DNA of 64,000 nucleotides from an uncultured Paracoccaceae bacterium (GTDB lineage Bacteria > Pseudomonadota > Alphaproteobacteria > Rhodobacterales > Rhodobacteraceae): positions 2,332,032 through 2,396,031 of the forward strand of contig CANMKS010000001.1 in assembly GCA_947498645.1 (NCBI GenBank), in the 5' to 3' direction. Below are positions 53,981 to 63,204 of this stretch, in pieces; position 1 is the first letter of the stretch; each line of letters begins with the position of its first letter. The translations under genes and the position numbers were made by a program. The notes beneath the pieces are model-generated. The model was not told the origin of the DNA, searched no databases, and was given only the letters and a program-made list of their open reading frames with translations.

Positions 53981-56339
53981 GCAACTGCAAGCGCTGCCCT
54001 ATCTGTTTGAGTTCTGGGCGATGCCGCATCAGGTGCCGCCCGCGGGCGACTGGCGGTCATGGGTCATTCTGGGAGGGCGCGGTGCGGGCAAGACCCGCGC
54101 CGGTGCTGAATGGGTGCGCAGTATGGTTGAAGGACCAACGCCCCATGCGCCGGGCAGCGCCCGCAGGGTGGCATTGGTGGGTGAAACCATGGATCAGACC
54201 CGCGAGGTCATGGTATTTGGTGACAGTGGCATTCTATCCGTTTGCCCCGCTGACCGCCGCCCTGAATGGGTGGCGGGGCGCAAGTTGCTGGTCTGGCCCA
54301 ACGGGGGGCAGGCGCAGCTTTTCTCTGCCTATGACCCCGAAAGCCTGCGTGGCCCGCAGTTTGATGCGGCATGGGCGGATGAAATGGGTTGCCCAGCTGT
54401 CGACAAAGGAGCGAACCAACCGCATCGCAAGCTAAGCAGCGCTGCCGAACTGACACTGCCCGATGGATCCACGGGCGCGCGTGATGATCTGATGCAGATG
54501 CAATATTTGCGCGCCATAACAACGCATTTTGCTGACGAAGCGCACAACCCGACAGCTGCCGTTGATGGGGGGCGCATGGTCAATCTGGATCGTATGCATG
54601 TCTGGGGTTGGGACGCGCGACCCTATCCGTTCTGGCCCGGCAATCAGGCGCTATGGAGCGATGGAGAGCGCTATGCGCGCGGGCCATGGCTCAATGGGCG
54701 GGCGAGCAACAGGTCGCTGGCATCGGTGGTGGCCGAAATCTGTGATCGGTCCGGCGTGACGCGCTGTGATACATCCGCGCTTTTTGGGGTCGTGCGGGGG
54801 TATATGGTCAGCGACATTGGCACGGGGCGGGCGGCCTTGCAGCCGTTGATGCTGGCCTATGGCTTTGATGCGATCGAACGCGATGGCGTGCTGGTGTTTC
54901 GCAATCGCAGCGGTGCGGCGGATCATCACCTCACAGATGCCATGCTGGCCCTTGATCCGGAAACGGATCAGGCCTTGTCGTTGACCCGTGCTGCCGGGGC
55001 AGAGGTGGCGGGTCGTGTCCAGATGGCATTCCTGCATGCGGATGGCGATTATGACGCTATCGCCGCAGAAACTGTTCTGCCCGATGATGTGACGCTTGGT
55101 ATCACCCGCAACGAGGCGCCGCTGGTCCTGACCCGTAACGAAGGGCAAGCCACTGTCGCACGCTGGTTGCAAGAGGCGCGCATCGGTCGTGACACGGCCC
55201 GGTTTGCATTGCCGCCCTCGCAACTGGATGTTGGTGCCGGGGATGTTGTCGCACTAGATACCGAACGCCACGTGGGCACCTACCGGATTGACCGTATTGA
55301 AGAGGCGGGCGTGCGGTTGGTTGATGCCACGCGGGTTGAACCCTCTGCCTATGCGGCACCGGCGGTACTGGACGACAACGTCGCCTTGCAGCCCTATGTG
55401 GGGCCAATCCCTGCAGAGATGCTGTTTCTTGATCTGCCGCTACTGACCGGTGATGAACAGCCCCACGCGCCTTATGTGGCCGCCGCTGGGCGGCCCTGGC
55501 CGGGCAGTATCGCACTTTATGGCGCACCACAGGACAGTGACTATGCCTTGCAGGAGATACTCAATGAGGCCGCGGTGGTCGGCGTCACGCAAAGCGCCTT
55601 GGCACGAGGCCCGGTTGGTATCTGGGACAGGCAGGCCGCCGTTGAGGTCACGCTAGTGGATGGCAGCCTCAGCTCTGCAACTCCCGAGGCGTTGCTGGCG
55701 GGGGCGAACCTGATGGCTATAGGCGATGGCAGCGCGGACGGATGGGAGGTATTCCAGTTCCGACACGCAGAGCCGCTTTTTACTCGCGGTTTTGGCCTGT
55801 CAGGCCTCTTGCGTGGACAAGCTGGAAGCCGGGGATTGATGCCGGAGATCTGGCCTGTCGGATCGCGGGTGGTCTTGCTGAATGGCGTCCCAGAGCAGAT
55901 CACCATCCCGACGGCATCACGCGGTATCACGCGGCACTTCCGCTACGGTCCCGCCAAACAGCCGATAACCGACCCAAGCTATCGCTACATCAGCCATGCA
56001 TTTGCCGGCAACGGCCTGCGGCCTTATCCGGTTGCGCATCTGCGCGCGCAGACAACCGGCGCTGGGCTTGATCTGTCATGGATCAGGTGCAGCCGGATCG
56101 ACGGCGATATCTGGGCGGATGGAGAGATTCCACTGGGCGAGGATATCGAGGCCTATACCGTGCGGGTCATCCAGGGCACTGCAGTGCGGCGCGAAGTGGT
56201 CGTGAACAGCCAAGGCTGGTCATACACCAACGCACAGATTGCAGCGGATGTAGGCGGTGCTAGCTATGATATCGCAGTGGCGCAATTGTCCGACCGATAT
56301 GGGGCTGGGCCATTCACCACTGTGACCGTGACCCCATGA
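53847..56339 (+). CDS. Chimeric GTA gene: large terminase N-terminus (g2) fused to host-specificity protein C-terminus (g15)
   Basis: One open frame of 830 codons joins two GTA proteins. Residues about 1-180 are the ATPase half of the large terminase: ALPYLFEFWAMPHQVPP, Walker A GGRGAGKT (76-83), EWVAGRKLLVWPNG, and Walker B region FDAAWADEM. From about residue 181 (nucleotide 54387) the sequence becomes the rear half of the phage-tail/host-specificity protein g15: GCPAVDKGANQP, DDLMQMQYLRA, VWGWDARPYPFWPGN and YARGPWLNGR. It then continues to the normal g15 end. The terminase nuclease domain and everything from g3 to the first half of g15 are missing. AGAGGAC precedes ATG 53847; ATG 53889 is also possible. 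The product is unlikely to package DNA. Confidence 0.88.
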   Translation: MQKLEKPKTAKPLTMTRSGLKSGANLIASEQASTQKAFLSDLTDKQLQALPYLFEFWAMPHQVPPAGDWRSWVILGGRGAGKTRAGAEWVRSMVEGPTPHAPGSARRVALVGETMDQTREVMVFGDSGILSVCPADRRPEWVAGRKLLVWPNGGQAQLFSAYDPESLRGPQFDAAWADEMGCPAVDKGANQPHRKLSSAAELTLPDGSTGARDDLMQMQYLRAITTHFADEAHNPTAAVDGGRMVNLDRMHVWGWDARPYPFWPGNQALWSDGERYARGPWLNGRASNRSLASVVAEICDRSGVTRCDTSALFGVVRGYMVSDIGTGRAALQPLMLAYGFDAIERDGVLVFRNRSGAADHHLTDAMLALDPETDQALSLTRAAGAEVAGRVQMAFLHADGDYDAIAAETVLPDDVTLGITRNEAPLVLTRNEGQATVARWLQEARIGRDTARFALPPSQLDVGAGDVVALDTERHVGTYRIDRIEEAGVRLVDATRVEPSAYAAPAVLDDNVALQPYVGPIPAEMLFLDLPLLTGDEQPHAPYVAAAGRPWPGSIALYGAPQDSDYALQEILNEAAVVGVTQSALARGPVGIWDRQAAVEVTLVDGSLSSATPEALLAGANLMAIGDGSADGWEVFQFRHAEPLFTRGFGLSGLLRGQAGSRGLMPEIWPVGSRVVLLNGVPEQITIPTASRGITRHFRYGPAKQPITDPSYRYISHAFAGNGLRPYPVAHLRAQTTGAGLDLSWIRCSRIDGDIWADGEIPLGEDIEAYTVRVIQGTAVRREVVVNSQGWSYTNAQIAADVGGASYDIAVAQLSDRYGAGPFTTVTVTP

Positions 56340-56617
56340 GGGCCGTACAACTGGCCGACATAGACATCGCAGCGCGGGCATTGCTGGCTGTGGATGCCAA
56401 TGCGCGGGCAGGGGTGATGAATGAACTGCTGCGCCGCGCCGACATTGCCGACAGGTATCGCAAGAAATTGCGGCGCCCACACGCGCAATTTGGCACGGGC
56501 ACCTTGATGTCGGCGGCGTCGCGATTTGACATTGCACCGCGGCCCAGCCGGATCAGCGGCGAAGTGTTGCGCGCGTATGCCTTTGTTATCAATACCTTAT
56601 GCGATCAATCTGCGTGA
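56336..56617 (+). CDS. Small protein following the GTA g15 gene (DUF7742-like)
   Basis: The protein has 93 residues and starts with an ATGA overlap on the chimeric gene. It is helical and Arg-rich (VDANARAGVMNELLRRADIADRYRKKLRRPH) and ends CDQSA. Small proteins like this follow GTA clusters in Rhodobacterales. The function is unknown. Its survival marks the right boundary of the deletion. Confidence 0.65.
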   Translation: MRAVQLADIDIAARALLAVDANARAGVMNELLRRADIADRYRKKLRRPHAQFGTGTLMSAASRFDIAPRPSRISGEVLRAYAFVINTLCDQSA

Positions 56618-56698
56618 TATGGCCCATCACGGCTTTATTCTTGGCTTGACGCCCTTATCTGATCTAGATGTAAGGGCGAAAAACGCGAGGATGCAGCG

Positions 56699-57502
56699 AT
56701 GGCTCATGTGCAAACAAATCTGACCGAAGTTGACCCGGTTTGGCATCGCATCTGCGAAGAGGCAGAGGCGGCCATTGCCAGCGAACCCCTGATGGGTGGT
56801 TTGGTGCATGCAGGCGTGCTGCACCACAAATCCTTTGAGCGGGCCTTGGCCTATCGCATCTCGATGAAACTTTCGTCGCCAGAGATGTCGGAACAGATTT
56901 TGCGTGAAATTGCAGACCATGCCTATCTGGAAGCGCCCGAACTGGCATCGGCGGCGCGCGCCGATATCGTGGCGATCTATGACCGTGACCCGGCCTGCCA
57001 CCGGTTCCTGCAACCTTTGTTGTTCTTCAAAGGGTTTCAGGCAGTGCAGGCCTATCGCCTTGGACATTGGCTGTTCCAGAATGACCGCCGCGATCTGGCC
57101 TATTTCATCCAGATGCGGGCGAGTGAGGTTTTCGGCGTCGATATCCACCCCGCCGCCCGGATCGGGAAGGGGATCATGATTGACCACGCACATTCGATTG
57201 TTGTGGGTGAAACGGCCGTTGTGGGCGACAATGTCTCAATGCTGCACTCGGTCACTTTGGGCGGGACCGGCAAGGAAGATGATGACCGCCACCCCAAGAT
57301 TGGCGATGGGGTGCTGATTGGTGCGGGCGCTAAGGTGCTTGGAAATATCACGGTTGGTCAATGCAGCCGGATCGCAGCAGGTTCCGTTGTGCTGGAAGAA
57401 GTGCCACCGATGAAAACCGTGGCAGGGGTTCCGGCGAAAATCGTGGGAGAGGCCGGGTGTTCCCAGCCATCCATAACGATGGATCAAATTTTGAACACGT
57501 AA
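56699..57502 (+). CDS. cysE: Serine O-acetyltransferase
   Basis: The protein has 267 residues. The helical N-terminal domain (about 1-140) is followed by a left-handed beta-helix of hexapeptide repeats with DHAHSIVVGETAVVGDNVSMLHSVTLGG and the catalytic His/Asp. It makes O-acetylserine for cysteine synthesis and is feedback-inhibited by cysteine. Its position at the right end of the GTA region fits the arrangement in other Rhodobacterales. Confidence 0.97.
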   Translation: MAHVQTNLTEVDPVWHRICEEAEAAIASEPLMGGLVHAGVLHHKSFERALAYRISMKLSSPEMSEQILREIADHAYLEAPELASAARADIVAIYDRDPACHRFLQPLLFFKGFQAVQAYRLGHWLFQNDRRDLAYFIQMRASEVFGVDIHPAARIGKGIMIDHAHSIVVGETAVVGDNVSMLHSVTLGGTGKEDDDRHPKIGDGVLIGAGAKVLGNITVGQCSRIAAGSVVLEEVPPMKTVAGVPAKIVGEAGCSQPSITMDQILNT

Positions 57503-57509
57503 AACAGCA

Positions 57510-57537
57510 AACGCCGGATCAGCAATGACCCGGCGTT
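57510..57537. terminator. Bidirectional terminator between cysE and pdhC
   Basis: AACGCCGG / CCGGCGTT with a 12-base loop and TTTTC on its right flank lies between the two convergent stops. Confidence 0.8.
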
Positions 57538-57557
57538 TTCGTTAGTGTTTCAGCGGC

Positions 57558-58853
57558 TTACGCCAGCATCGTCATCGGGTTTTCAAGGTTGTCCTTGATC
57601 GCATTCAGCAGGTTCGCACCCAAGGCCCCGTCAATCACACGGTGATCGACCGAGAGCGTCGTAGACATCACCGTACCAACCGTCAGCTCGCCATCATCCC
57701 CAACAATTGGCTTTTTCGTGCCTGCACCCACGGCCAGGATCGCGGCGTGTGGTGGATTGATGATCGCATCGAAGTTGTCGATGCCGAACATGCCAAGGTT
57801 CGAGATTGCAAAGCTGCCGCCGACATATTCATGCGGGGCCAGTTTGCGGTCGCGGGCGCGGGTGGCGAGGTCTTTCATCTCTGCCGATAGGGCAGACAGT
57901 GATTTCATCTCGGCATCCTTCAGGACCGGTGTGAAAAGGCCGCCTTCAATGGCCACCGCGACGGCAACGTCCGATTTCTCGAACTTCAGCGTCCGGTCAC
58001 CGGCCCACACCGCGTTGGCTTCAGGTTCTTGCTGGAGTGCAAGCGCGCAGGCCTTGATTATGAAGTCATTGACCGACAGCTTCACACCGCGCGGTTCCAA
58101 CTGCTTGTTCAACTGGCTGCGGAACTTCAAGAGCGCGTCCAAACGAATGTCACGACGCAGATAGAAATGCGGGACAGATTGCTTGGCCTCGGTCAGGCGG
58201 GCGGCAATCGTCTTGCGCATCCCGTCCAGTGACACCTCTTCGAACGGGCGGTCAGCATATGTTTTCAGCACAACATCCGTTGCAGGGCCGGCAGCCATGG
58301 CCGCAGGCGCAGGTGCGTCAGCCTTGGCGGCAGGTGCTGCCGATTTCGGCGCAGCGGTTGCGCTTTCAACATCTGCCTTGACGATGCGGCCATGCGGACC
58401 GGAGCCAGCGATGGCTGACAGATCAAGGCCCTTGTCTGCGGCAATCCGGCGCGCAAGAGGCGTTGCAAAAATGCGCTCGCCATCTTTTGCTGGCGCGGCC
58501 GGGGCGGGCTTTTGGGCCGCTGGCGCAGCACTTGGCGCGGGCTCTGGTGAAGACGGCGCGGCAGCGGCGGACGAACCGCTCGATACATCGCCGATATCAT
58601 CGGCATTTTCACCATCCTCAAGCAGAACAGCGATCACATCGTTCACCTTCACACCTTCGGTCCCTTCGGCCACGATGATCTTGCCCATCACACCTTCATC
58701 GACGGCTTCAAACTCCATGGTGGCCTTGTCGGTCTCAATCTCGGCCATAATGTCACCCGAGGAGACTGTGTCGCCCTCTTTGACGTGCCATTTGGCCAAT
58801 GTGCCTTCTTCCATTGTCGGGGACAGGGCGGGCATCAGGATTTCTGTTGGCAT
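57558..58853 (-). CDS. pdhC: Pyruvate dehydrogenase E2, dihydrolipoamide acetyltransferase
   Basis: The protein has 431 residues. One lipoyl domain (1-80, lipoyl Lys 43 in ETDKATMEF) is followed by an Ala/Pro linker and a peripheral subunit-binding domain ([20 protein letters not shown], about 130-165). The catalytic domain has the active-site motif DHRVIDGA near the C terminus. It forms the core of the complex that makes acetyl-CoA. E3 (lpd) is not in the window. Confidence 0.97.
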   Translation of the reverse strand: MPTEILMPALSPTMEEGTLAKWHVKEGDTVSSGDIMAEIETDKATMEFEAVDEGVMGKIIVAEGTEGVKVNDVIAVLLEDGENADDIGDVSSGSSAAAAPSSPEPAPSAAPAAQKPAPAAPAKDGERIFATPLARRIAADKGLDLSAIAGSGPHGRIVKADVESATAAPKSAAPAAKADAPAPAAMAAGPATDVVLKTYADRPFEEVSLDGMRKTIAARLTEAKQSVPHFYLRRDIRLDALLKFRSQLNKQLEPRGVKLSVNDFIIKACALALQQEPEANAVWAGDRTLKFEKSDVAVAVAIEGGLFTPVLKDAEMKSLSALSAEMKDLATRARDRKLAPHEYVGGSFAISNLGMFGIDNFDAIINPPHAAILAVGAGTKKPIVGDDGELTVGTVMSTTLSVDHRVIDGALGANLLNAIKDNLENPMTMLA

Positions 58854-58865
58854 TGCGCTGGCTCC

Positions 58866-60233
58866 TTAACGGTAAGTGACTTGTTTGCAGGCCTCGACCA
58901 CTTCATCAGCGGTCAGCAGCGCATGCTTTTCAAGGTTTGCGGCATAGGGCATCGGTACGTCTTTCCCTGTGCAGGTAATGACGGGTGCATCAAGGTAATC
59001 AAACGCCTCTTGCATGATCACACTGCTGATGTAGCCGCCAACGCTGCCTTGCGGCCAGCCTTCTTCGACGGTGACGCATCGGTTCGTCTTGCGGACTGAC
59101 GCAAGGATCGTCGCCGTATCCATGGGACGCAAGCTGCGCAGGTTGATTACCTCGGCGTTGATGCCGTCCTCTGCCAGCTTCTCGGCAGCGGCGAGGGCAT
59201 AGGTCATTCCGATGCCAAAGCTGACGATTGTGACGTCGTCACCAGCGCGCTCAATCTTCGCCTTGCCGAATGGAATTGTGAAATCATCCATCACAGGCAC
59301 ATCAAAAGATTTGCCGTAGAGGATTTCATTTTCAAGAAAGATCACCGGGTTGGGATCGCGGATCGCGGTCTTCATCAGGCCTTTTGCGTCAGCAGCAGAG
59401 TAGGGCATCACGACCTTGAGGCCGGGAACCTGCATATACCATGCCGCATAATCCTGAGAGTGCTGCGCGCCCACACGCGCGGCGGCACCGTTTGGACCAC
59501 GGAACACCATGGGCGCACCCATCTGACCGCCAGACATATAGAGCGTCTTGGCGGCAGAGTTGATAATGTGATCAATCGCTTGCATGGCGAAGTTGAATGT
59601 CATGAATTCCACGATGGGCTTCAATCCACCAAAGGCGGCACCGACGCCGATCCCGGCAAAACCATGCTCTGTGATTGGCGTGTCAATGACACGTTTGGCG
59701 CCAAATTCGTCCAGCAGGCCTTGGGAAATTTTATAGGCACCCTGATATTCGGCGACCTCTTCCCCCATGAGGAACACATCCTCATCGCGGCGCATCTCTT
59801 CGGCCATGGCATCGCGCAGGGCTTCGCGGACGGTTGTCTGCTTGACCTCAACATCTGCGTCCCAGTCGGGCGTTGCATCGGCCACCGGTGCGGCAGGGGC
59901 CGCCGCTGCGGCAGGCGCTTTGGCAGGCGTGTCCTCGGCTGAGGCCTCGTCCTTGGCGGCGGGGGCTGCACCGGCTTCTGGCACGTCTTCGCCTTCTTCA
60001 ACAAGGATCGCGATCACCTCATTCACCTTCACACTTTCGGTGCCTTCTGCGATGACAATTTTGCCAACAACGCCTTCATCGACGGCTTCAAACTCCATGG
60101 TGGCCTTGTCTGTTTCAATCTCGGCCAGAATGTCACCCGAGGACACAGTGTCACCCTCTTTGACAAGCCATTTGGCCAATGTGCCTTCTTCCATGGTGGG
60201 CGAGAGGGCGGGCATCAGAATTTCGGTTGCCAT
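58866..60233 (-). CDS. pdhB: Pyruvate dehydrogenase E1 beta subunit with N-terminal lipoyl domain
   Basis: The protein has 455 residues. The first 80 are a lipoyl domain almost identical to that of pdhC (Lys 43), followed by an Ala/Pro/Glu linker. The transketolase-like beta subunit (about 130-455) has [26 protein letters not shown] and [22 protein letters not shown] lipoyl domain on E1-beta is typical of alphaproteobacteria such as Sinorhizobium and Zymomonas. It lies 12 bases before pdhC and three bases after pdhA. Confidence 0.97.
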   Translation of the reverse strand: MATEILMPALSPTMEEGTLAKWLVKEGDTVSSGDILAEIETDKATMEFEAVDEGVVGKIVIAEGTESVKVNEVIAILVEEGEDVPEAGAAPAAKDEASAEDTPAKAPAAAAAPAAPVADATPDWDADVEVKQTTVREALRDAMAEEMRRDEDVFLMGEEVAEYQGAYKISQGLLDEFGAKRVIDTPITEHGFAGIGVGAAFGGLKPIVEFMTFNFAMQAIDHIINSAAKTLYMSGGQMGAPMVFRGPNGAAARVGAQHSQDYAAWYMQVPGLKVVMPYSAADAKGLMKTAIRDPNPVIFLENEILYGKSFDVPVMDDFTIPFGKAKIERAGDDVTIVSFGIGMTYALAAAEKLAEDGINAEVINLRSLRPMDTATILASVRKTNRCVTVEEGWPQGSVGGYISSVIMQEAFDYLDAPVITCTGKDVPMPYAANLEKHALLTADEVVEACKQVTYR

Positions 60234-60236
60234 TCC

Positions 60237-61247
60237 TTAAGCCTCCTGCGGAATTTCGGTTGCGTAGATATCGGTCCAAAGCTCGTCCAATGCAGGCTCC
60301 GGGCTTTCCTTGGAAAACTCTGCCGCCTCGTTCACGATTGCTTTGATCTCTTTGTCGATGGCCTTGAGGTCGTCATCGCTGGCGTGTTTGCCGGTCAGCA
60401 GCATCTCGCGGATTTGCTCGATCGGGTCACGTTCGTCGCGCATTTTCTGCACTTCTTCGCGGGTGCGGTACTTGGCCGGGTCCGACATGGAGTGCCCACG
60501 GTAACGGTATGTTTTCACTTCCAGAATATAGGGGCCCTTACCTGCACGGCAGTGGGCCACGGCACGTTCGCCTGCCTCTTTGACCGCAAGCACGTTCATC
60601 CCGTCCACTTCCTCGCCCGGAATACCGTAGGCTGCACCACGTTCCCAAAGCGAGGGCGACTTGGTCGAGCGTTTCACAGATGTGCCCATCGCATATTGGT
60701 TGTTTTCAATGACAAAGACGACGGGCAAGTCCCAAAGTTCGGCCATGTTATAGGTCTCGTAAACCTGACCCTGGTTCGCGGCCCCATCACCGAAGTAGGT
60801 AAAGGTCACACGGTCATTGCCCTTGTATTTGTCGGAAAATGCCAGACCGGCACCCAATGGCACTTGCGCCGCGACAATCCCGTGGCCCCCGTAAAAATGC
60901 TTCTCTTTCGAGAACATATGCATAGAGCCGCCTTTGCCTTTGGAAAAGCCGCCCTCGCGGCCTGTCAGCTCGGCCATGATACCCTTGGGGTCCATGCCAC
61001 AGGCCAGCATATGCCCGTGGTCACGGTAGGATGTGACGCGCTTGTCGCCTTCTTCGGCAGCGGCTTCCAGCCCCACGACAACCGCCTCTTGTCCGATATA
61101 AAGGTGGCAGAACCCGCCAATCAGGCCCATGCCGTACAATTGGCCTGCCTTTTCTTCAAATCGCCGGATCAGCAGCATTTCACGGTAATGCCCCAGCAGT
61201 TCTTCGGCTGAGACGTTGGGTTTCGCGGCGGCCTTTTTGGGCGGCAT
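60237..61247 (-). CDS. pdhA: Pyruvate dehydrogenase E1 alpha subunit
   Basis: The protein has 336 residues. The thiamine diphosphate motif runs from FGDGAANQGQVYETYNMA to IENNQYAMGTS, and the regulatory-loop region is YRYRGHSMSDPAKYR. It decarboxylates pyruvate with PdhB. It heads pdhA-pdhB-pdhC; the 144-bp gap to ftsB should hold the promoter. Confidence 0.97.
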   Translation of the reverse strand: MPPKKAAAKPNVSAEELLGHYREMLLIRRFEEKAGQLYGMGLIGGFCHLYIGQEAVVVGLEAAAEEGDKRVTSYRDHGHMLACGMDPKGIMAELTGREGGFSKGKGGSMHMFSKEKHFYGGHGIVAAQVPLGAGLAFSDKYKGNDRVTFTYFGDGAANQGQVYETYNMAELWDLPVVFVIENNQYAMGTSVKRSTKSPSLWERGAAYGIPGEEVDGMNVLAVKEAGERAVAHCRAGKGPYILEVKTYRYRGHSMSDPAKYRTREEVQKMRDERDPIEQIREMLLTGKHASDDDLKAIDKEIKAIVNEAAEFSKESPEPALDELWTDIYATEIPQEA

Positions 61248-61391
61248 ATGCTATCCTCCGGCAGTGTCATATATAGTTTAGTATTAAACTATCTTCTAAA
61301 CCATGCCCGCAAGAATTGCGAGAGTCAAAGTGACCCTTCGTCAAGCGCCGCTGGAATAGCTGCGTTGCGTGAGGTGAGTAACTGGCGTGGG

Positions 61392-61691
61392 TTAGCGAAT
61401 GACGATCTCATCCGCGCGGATCATGCCCAACACATCGCGGGCCTGTTGGTCCAGCAGGTCAAGATCAAGATACGTATCCGACAAACGGCGGGTAAGGTTT
61501 TCCATCCGGGCAACCTCGGCCTCAAGGCTGGCAAGCTCGGCCACCAGCGCCTGTCCTTCGGCGCGCACTTCGATCCGCTTGAACAAGCCGTAGTCGCCCT
61601 GCACGGCGGCAAAGGTAAAATACAAGCCCAGCATGATCATGCCAAGAAAGTAGAAAAGAGCACCCAGTTGCGGGCGGCTGCGTCGGATCAT
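61392..61691 (-). CDS. ftsB: Septum formation initiator FtsB/DivIC family protein
   Basis: The protein has 99 residues. One N-terminal helix (FYFLGMIMLGLYFTFAAV, about 13-30) is followed by a coiled coil (ALVAELASLEAEVARMENLTRRL) and the family end LDQQARDVLGMIRADEIVI. It links FtsQ and FtsL in the division complex. Location just upstream of pdhA is usual in alphaproteobacteria. Confidence 0.92.
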   Translation of the reverse strand: MIRRSRPQLGALFYFLGMIMLGLYFTFAAVQGDYGLFKRIEVRAEGQALVAELASLEAEVARMENLTRRLSDTYLDLDLLDQQARDVLGMIRADEIVIR

Positions 61692-61978
61692 TGTTCTGCC
61701 TCAACTGCCACCTCTGACGGGTGACTGGGGCAGAGAATCGCATATCTGATTCGCAAAGGGAATCCCTAAAATGCGCAATAAACCTAGAAAAACTGGGCAA
61801 AGAAAGCACTGCGATGCCGGGCGGTTGCGGGATGCAGGCCGTTTCAAAACGTGGCGCGGGTTTGATCTGGACCTGCCAATCGTGTATTTTCGCTTAACGT
61901 AGTGACTGCTGGGTGGGCTGTCAGTCGGCCCGCGCAGGAATGCGCTACATCGCTTGACCGACGAACGGAGGACACCTC

Positions 61979-62161
61979 ATGGAAGTCATCAAGACCACCG
62001 AAATTGCCCACGCCCTCTACCGTGCCCACGGCGACAAGGCAGAATGGGAAGCCGCCCAACGCGAAATGCAGCTGAGAGAGGCTGGGGATCAGAGCCAGGC
62101 CGCGACCTGGCGTGCGATCCGGGGCAATCTGCGCCGCCTGCGCGGCGCAAACCAAAGCTAA
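61979..62161 (+). CDS. Short hypothetical helical protein
   Basis: The protein has 60 residues. It starts MEVIKTTEIAHALYRAHGDKAEWEAA and ends in a basic RRLRGANQS. An ACGGAGGACACCTC ribosome site is well placed. The whole product looks like two or three helices. Similar short proteins are common in Rhodobacteraceae, with no known role. The 287-bp upstream region contains no other visible gene. Confidence 0.6.
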   Translation: MEVIKTTEIAHALYRAHGDKAEWEAAQREMQLREAGDQSQAATWRAIRGNLRRLRGANQS

Positions 62162-62164
62162 CGT

Positions 62165-63094
62165 CTAGGCCTTGCCGCGATAGATCTCGACCAGCTTGTT
62201 CAGCATATCAAGCGCATCACTGCGTTCGCGCTGGAACGAATTGCGCCCGATGATCGATCCGTTGCCACCGCCATCGCGAATGGCGCGTGCATCATCATAA
62301 ACGGCGTCTGCACCTTTGGCGGCCCCACCCGAGAACACCATGAGACGGCGACCGTCAAAGGCGCTTTGAACGCAATGGCGCACACGTGCGGCCTGGGTTG
62401 CGACGTCGATGTCCTGCGCTTCATAGACCTTTTTGGCTTCGGGCAGGCTCAGATGATCCGTGCTCAGCTTGATCTTGATGATATGCGCGCCCAGCAGGGC
62501 CGCGATTTGTGCTGCATAAGCCCCAATGTCAATGGCCGTTTCCCCGTCCTTGTCGAGCGCCTCGCCACGCGGGTAGGACCAGATCACGGTCGCGATACCT
62601 TTGGCGGCAGCCTCGCGGCGCATCTCTGCAATATCGCCGAACATGTTCAAGGCGGCGGATGAGCCGGGATAGACGGTAAACCCGATCGCCGAACAGCCAA
62701 GGCGCAGGGCGTCGTCGACAGAGGCGGTGATCGCCTGGGTCTTGGGTGCCTCATTGGGGATCAGCGAATTGGCAGAATTCACCTTGAGGATCGTCGGGAT
62801 CTGTCCGGCAAAGGTATCGGCACCCGCCTCTAGCATCCCAAGAGGGGCGGCATAGGCATTCAGGCCAGCATCAATGGCCAGCTGATAGTGATAATGCGGG
62901 TCGTACCCGCCGGGGTTAGGGGCGAATGATCTGGCTGGCCCATGCTCAAACCCCTGATCGACGGGCAGGATGATCATCTTGCCGGTACCACCCAGTTTGC
63001 CGTTCATCAGGATGCCCGCCAGCTTGGCCTTCACGCCGGGTGTTTCGCCTTCGTAGTTGGACAGGATTTTTTGAACGACGCGGGTGGTTTTCAT
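62165..63094 (-). CDS. fbaB: Class I fructose-bisphosphate aldolase
   Basis: The protein has 309 residues. LPVDQGFEHGPARSF near the N terminus and the Schiff-base Lys region IIKIKLSTDHL mark the DhnA/FbaB type of class I aldolase. It needs no metal. It cleaves fructose 1,6-bisphosphate in the central carbon pathway. It is convergent with the 60-residue gene (three-base gap). Confidence 0.93.
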   Translation of the reverse strand: MKTTRVVQKILSNYEGETPGVKAKLAGILMNGKLGGTGKMIILPVDQGFEHGPARSFAPNPGGYDPHYHYQLAIDAGLNAYAAPLGMLEAGADTFAGQIPTILKVNSANSLIPNEAPKTQAITASVDDALRLGCSAIGFTVYPGSSAALNMFGDIAEMRREAAAKGIATVIWSYPRGEALDKDGETAIDIGAYAAQIAALLGAHIIKIKLSTDHLSLPEAKKVYEAQDIDVATQAARVRHCVQSAFDGRRLMVFSGGAAKGADAVYDDARAIRDGGGNGSIIGRNSFQRERSDALDMLNKLVEIYRGKA

Positions 63095-63145
63095 GACAGA
63101 GCCCTTGGGTAAATGAACAGATTACATTCCGGGTAAGGGGCAGAA

Positions 63146-63179
63146 GCCCCGGTTGCAAATATGTTAGCGCAACCGGGGC
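63146..63179 (-). terminator. Hairpin between the Sel1-like gene and fbaB
   Basis: An 11-bp stem GCCCCGGTTGC / GCAACCGGGGC with a 12-base loop lies in the gap. It could end the Sel1-like transcript; the T run is weak. Confidence 0.55.
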
Positions 63180-63204
63180 CAATGTTATCGCAAACAGCGG
63201 ATGA

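Noticed and set aside
54478-56336. Reading the rear part of the GTA chimera as a separate g15 gene with its own start
   Set aside because: No start codon with a ribosome site lies at the join, and the frame is continuous with the terminase part.
61692-61978. Possible small gene in the largest intergenic gap
   Set aside because: No frame with a start, ribosome site and plausible composition was seen on either strand.
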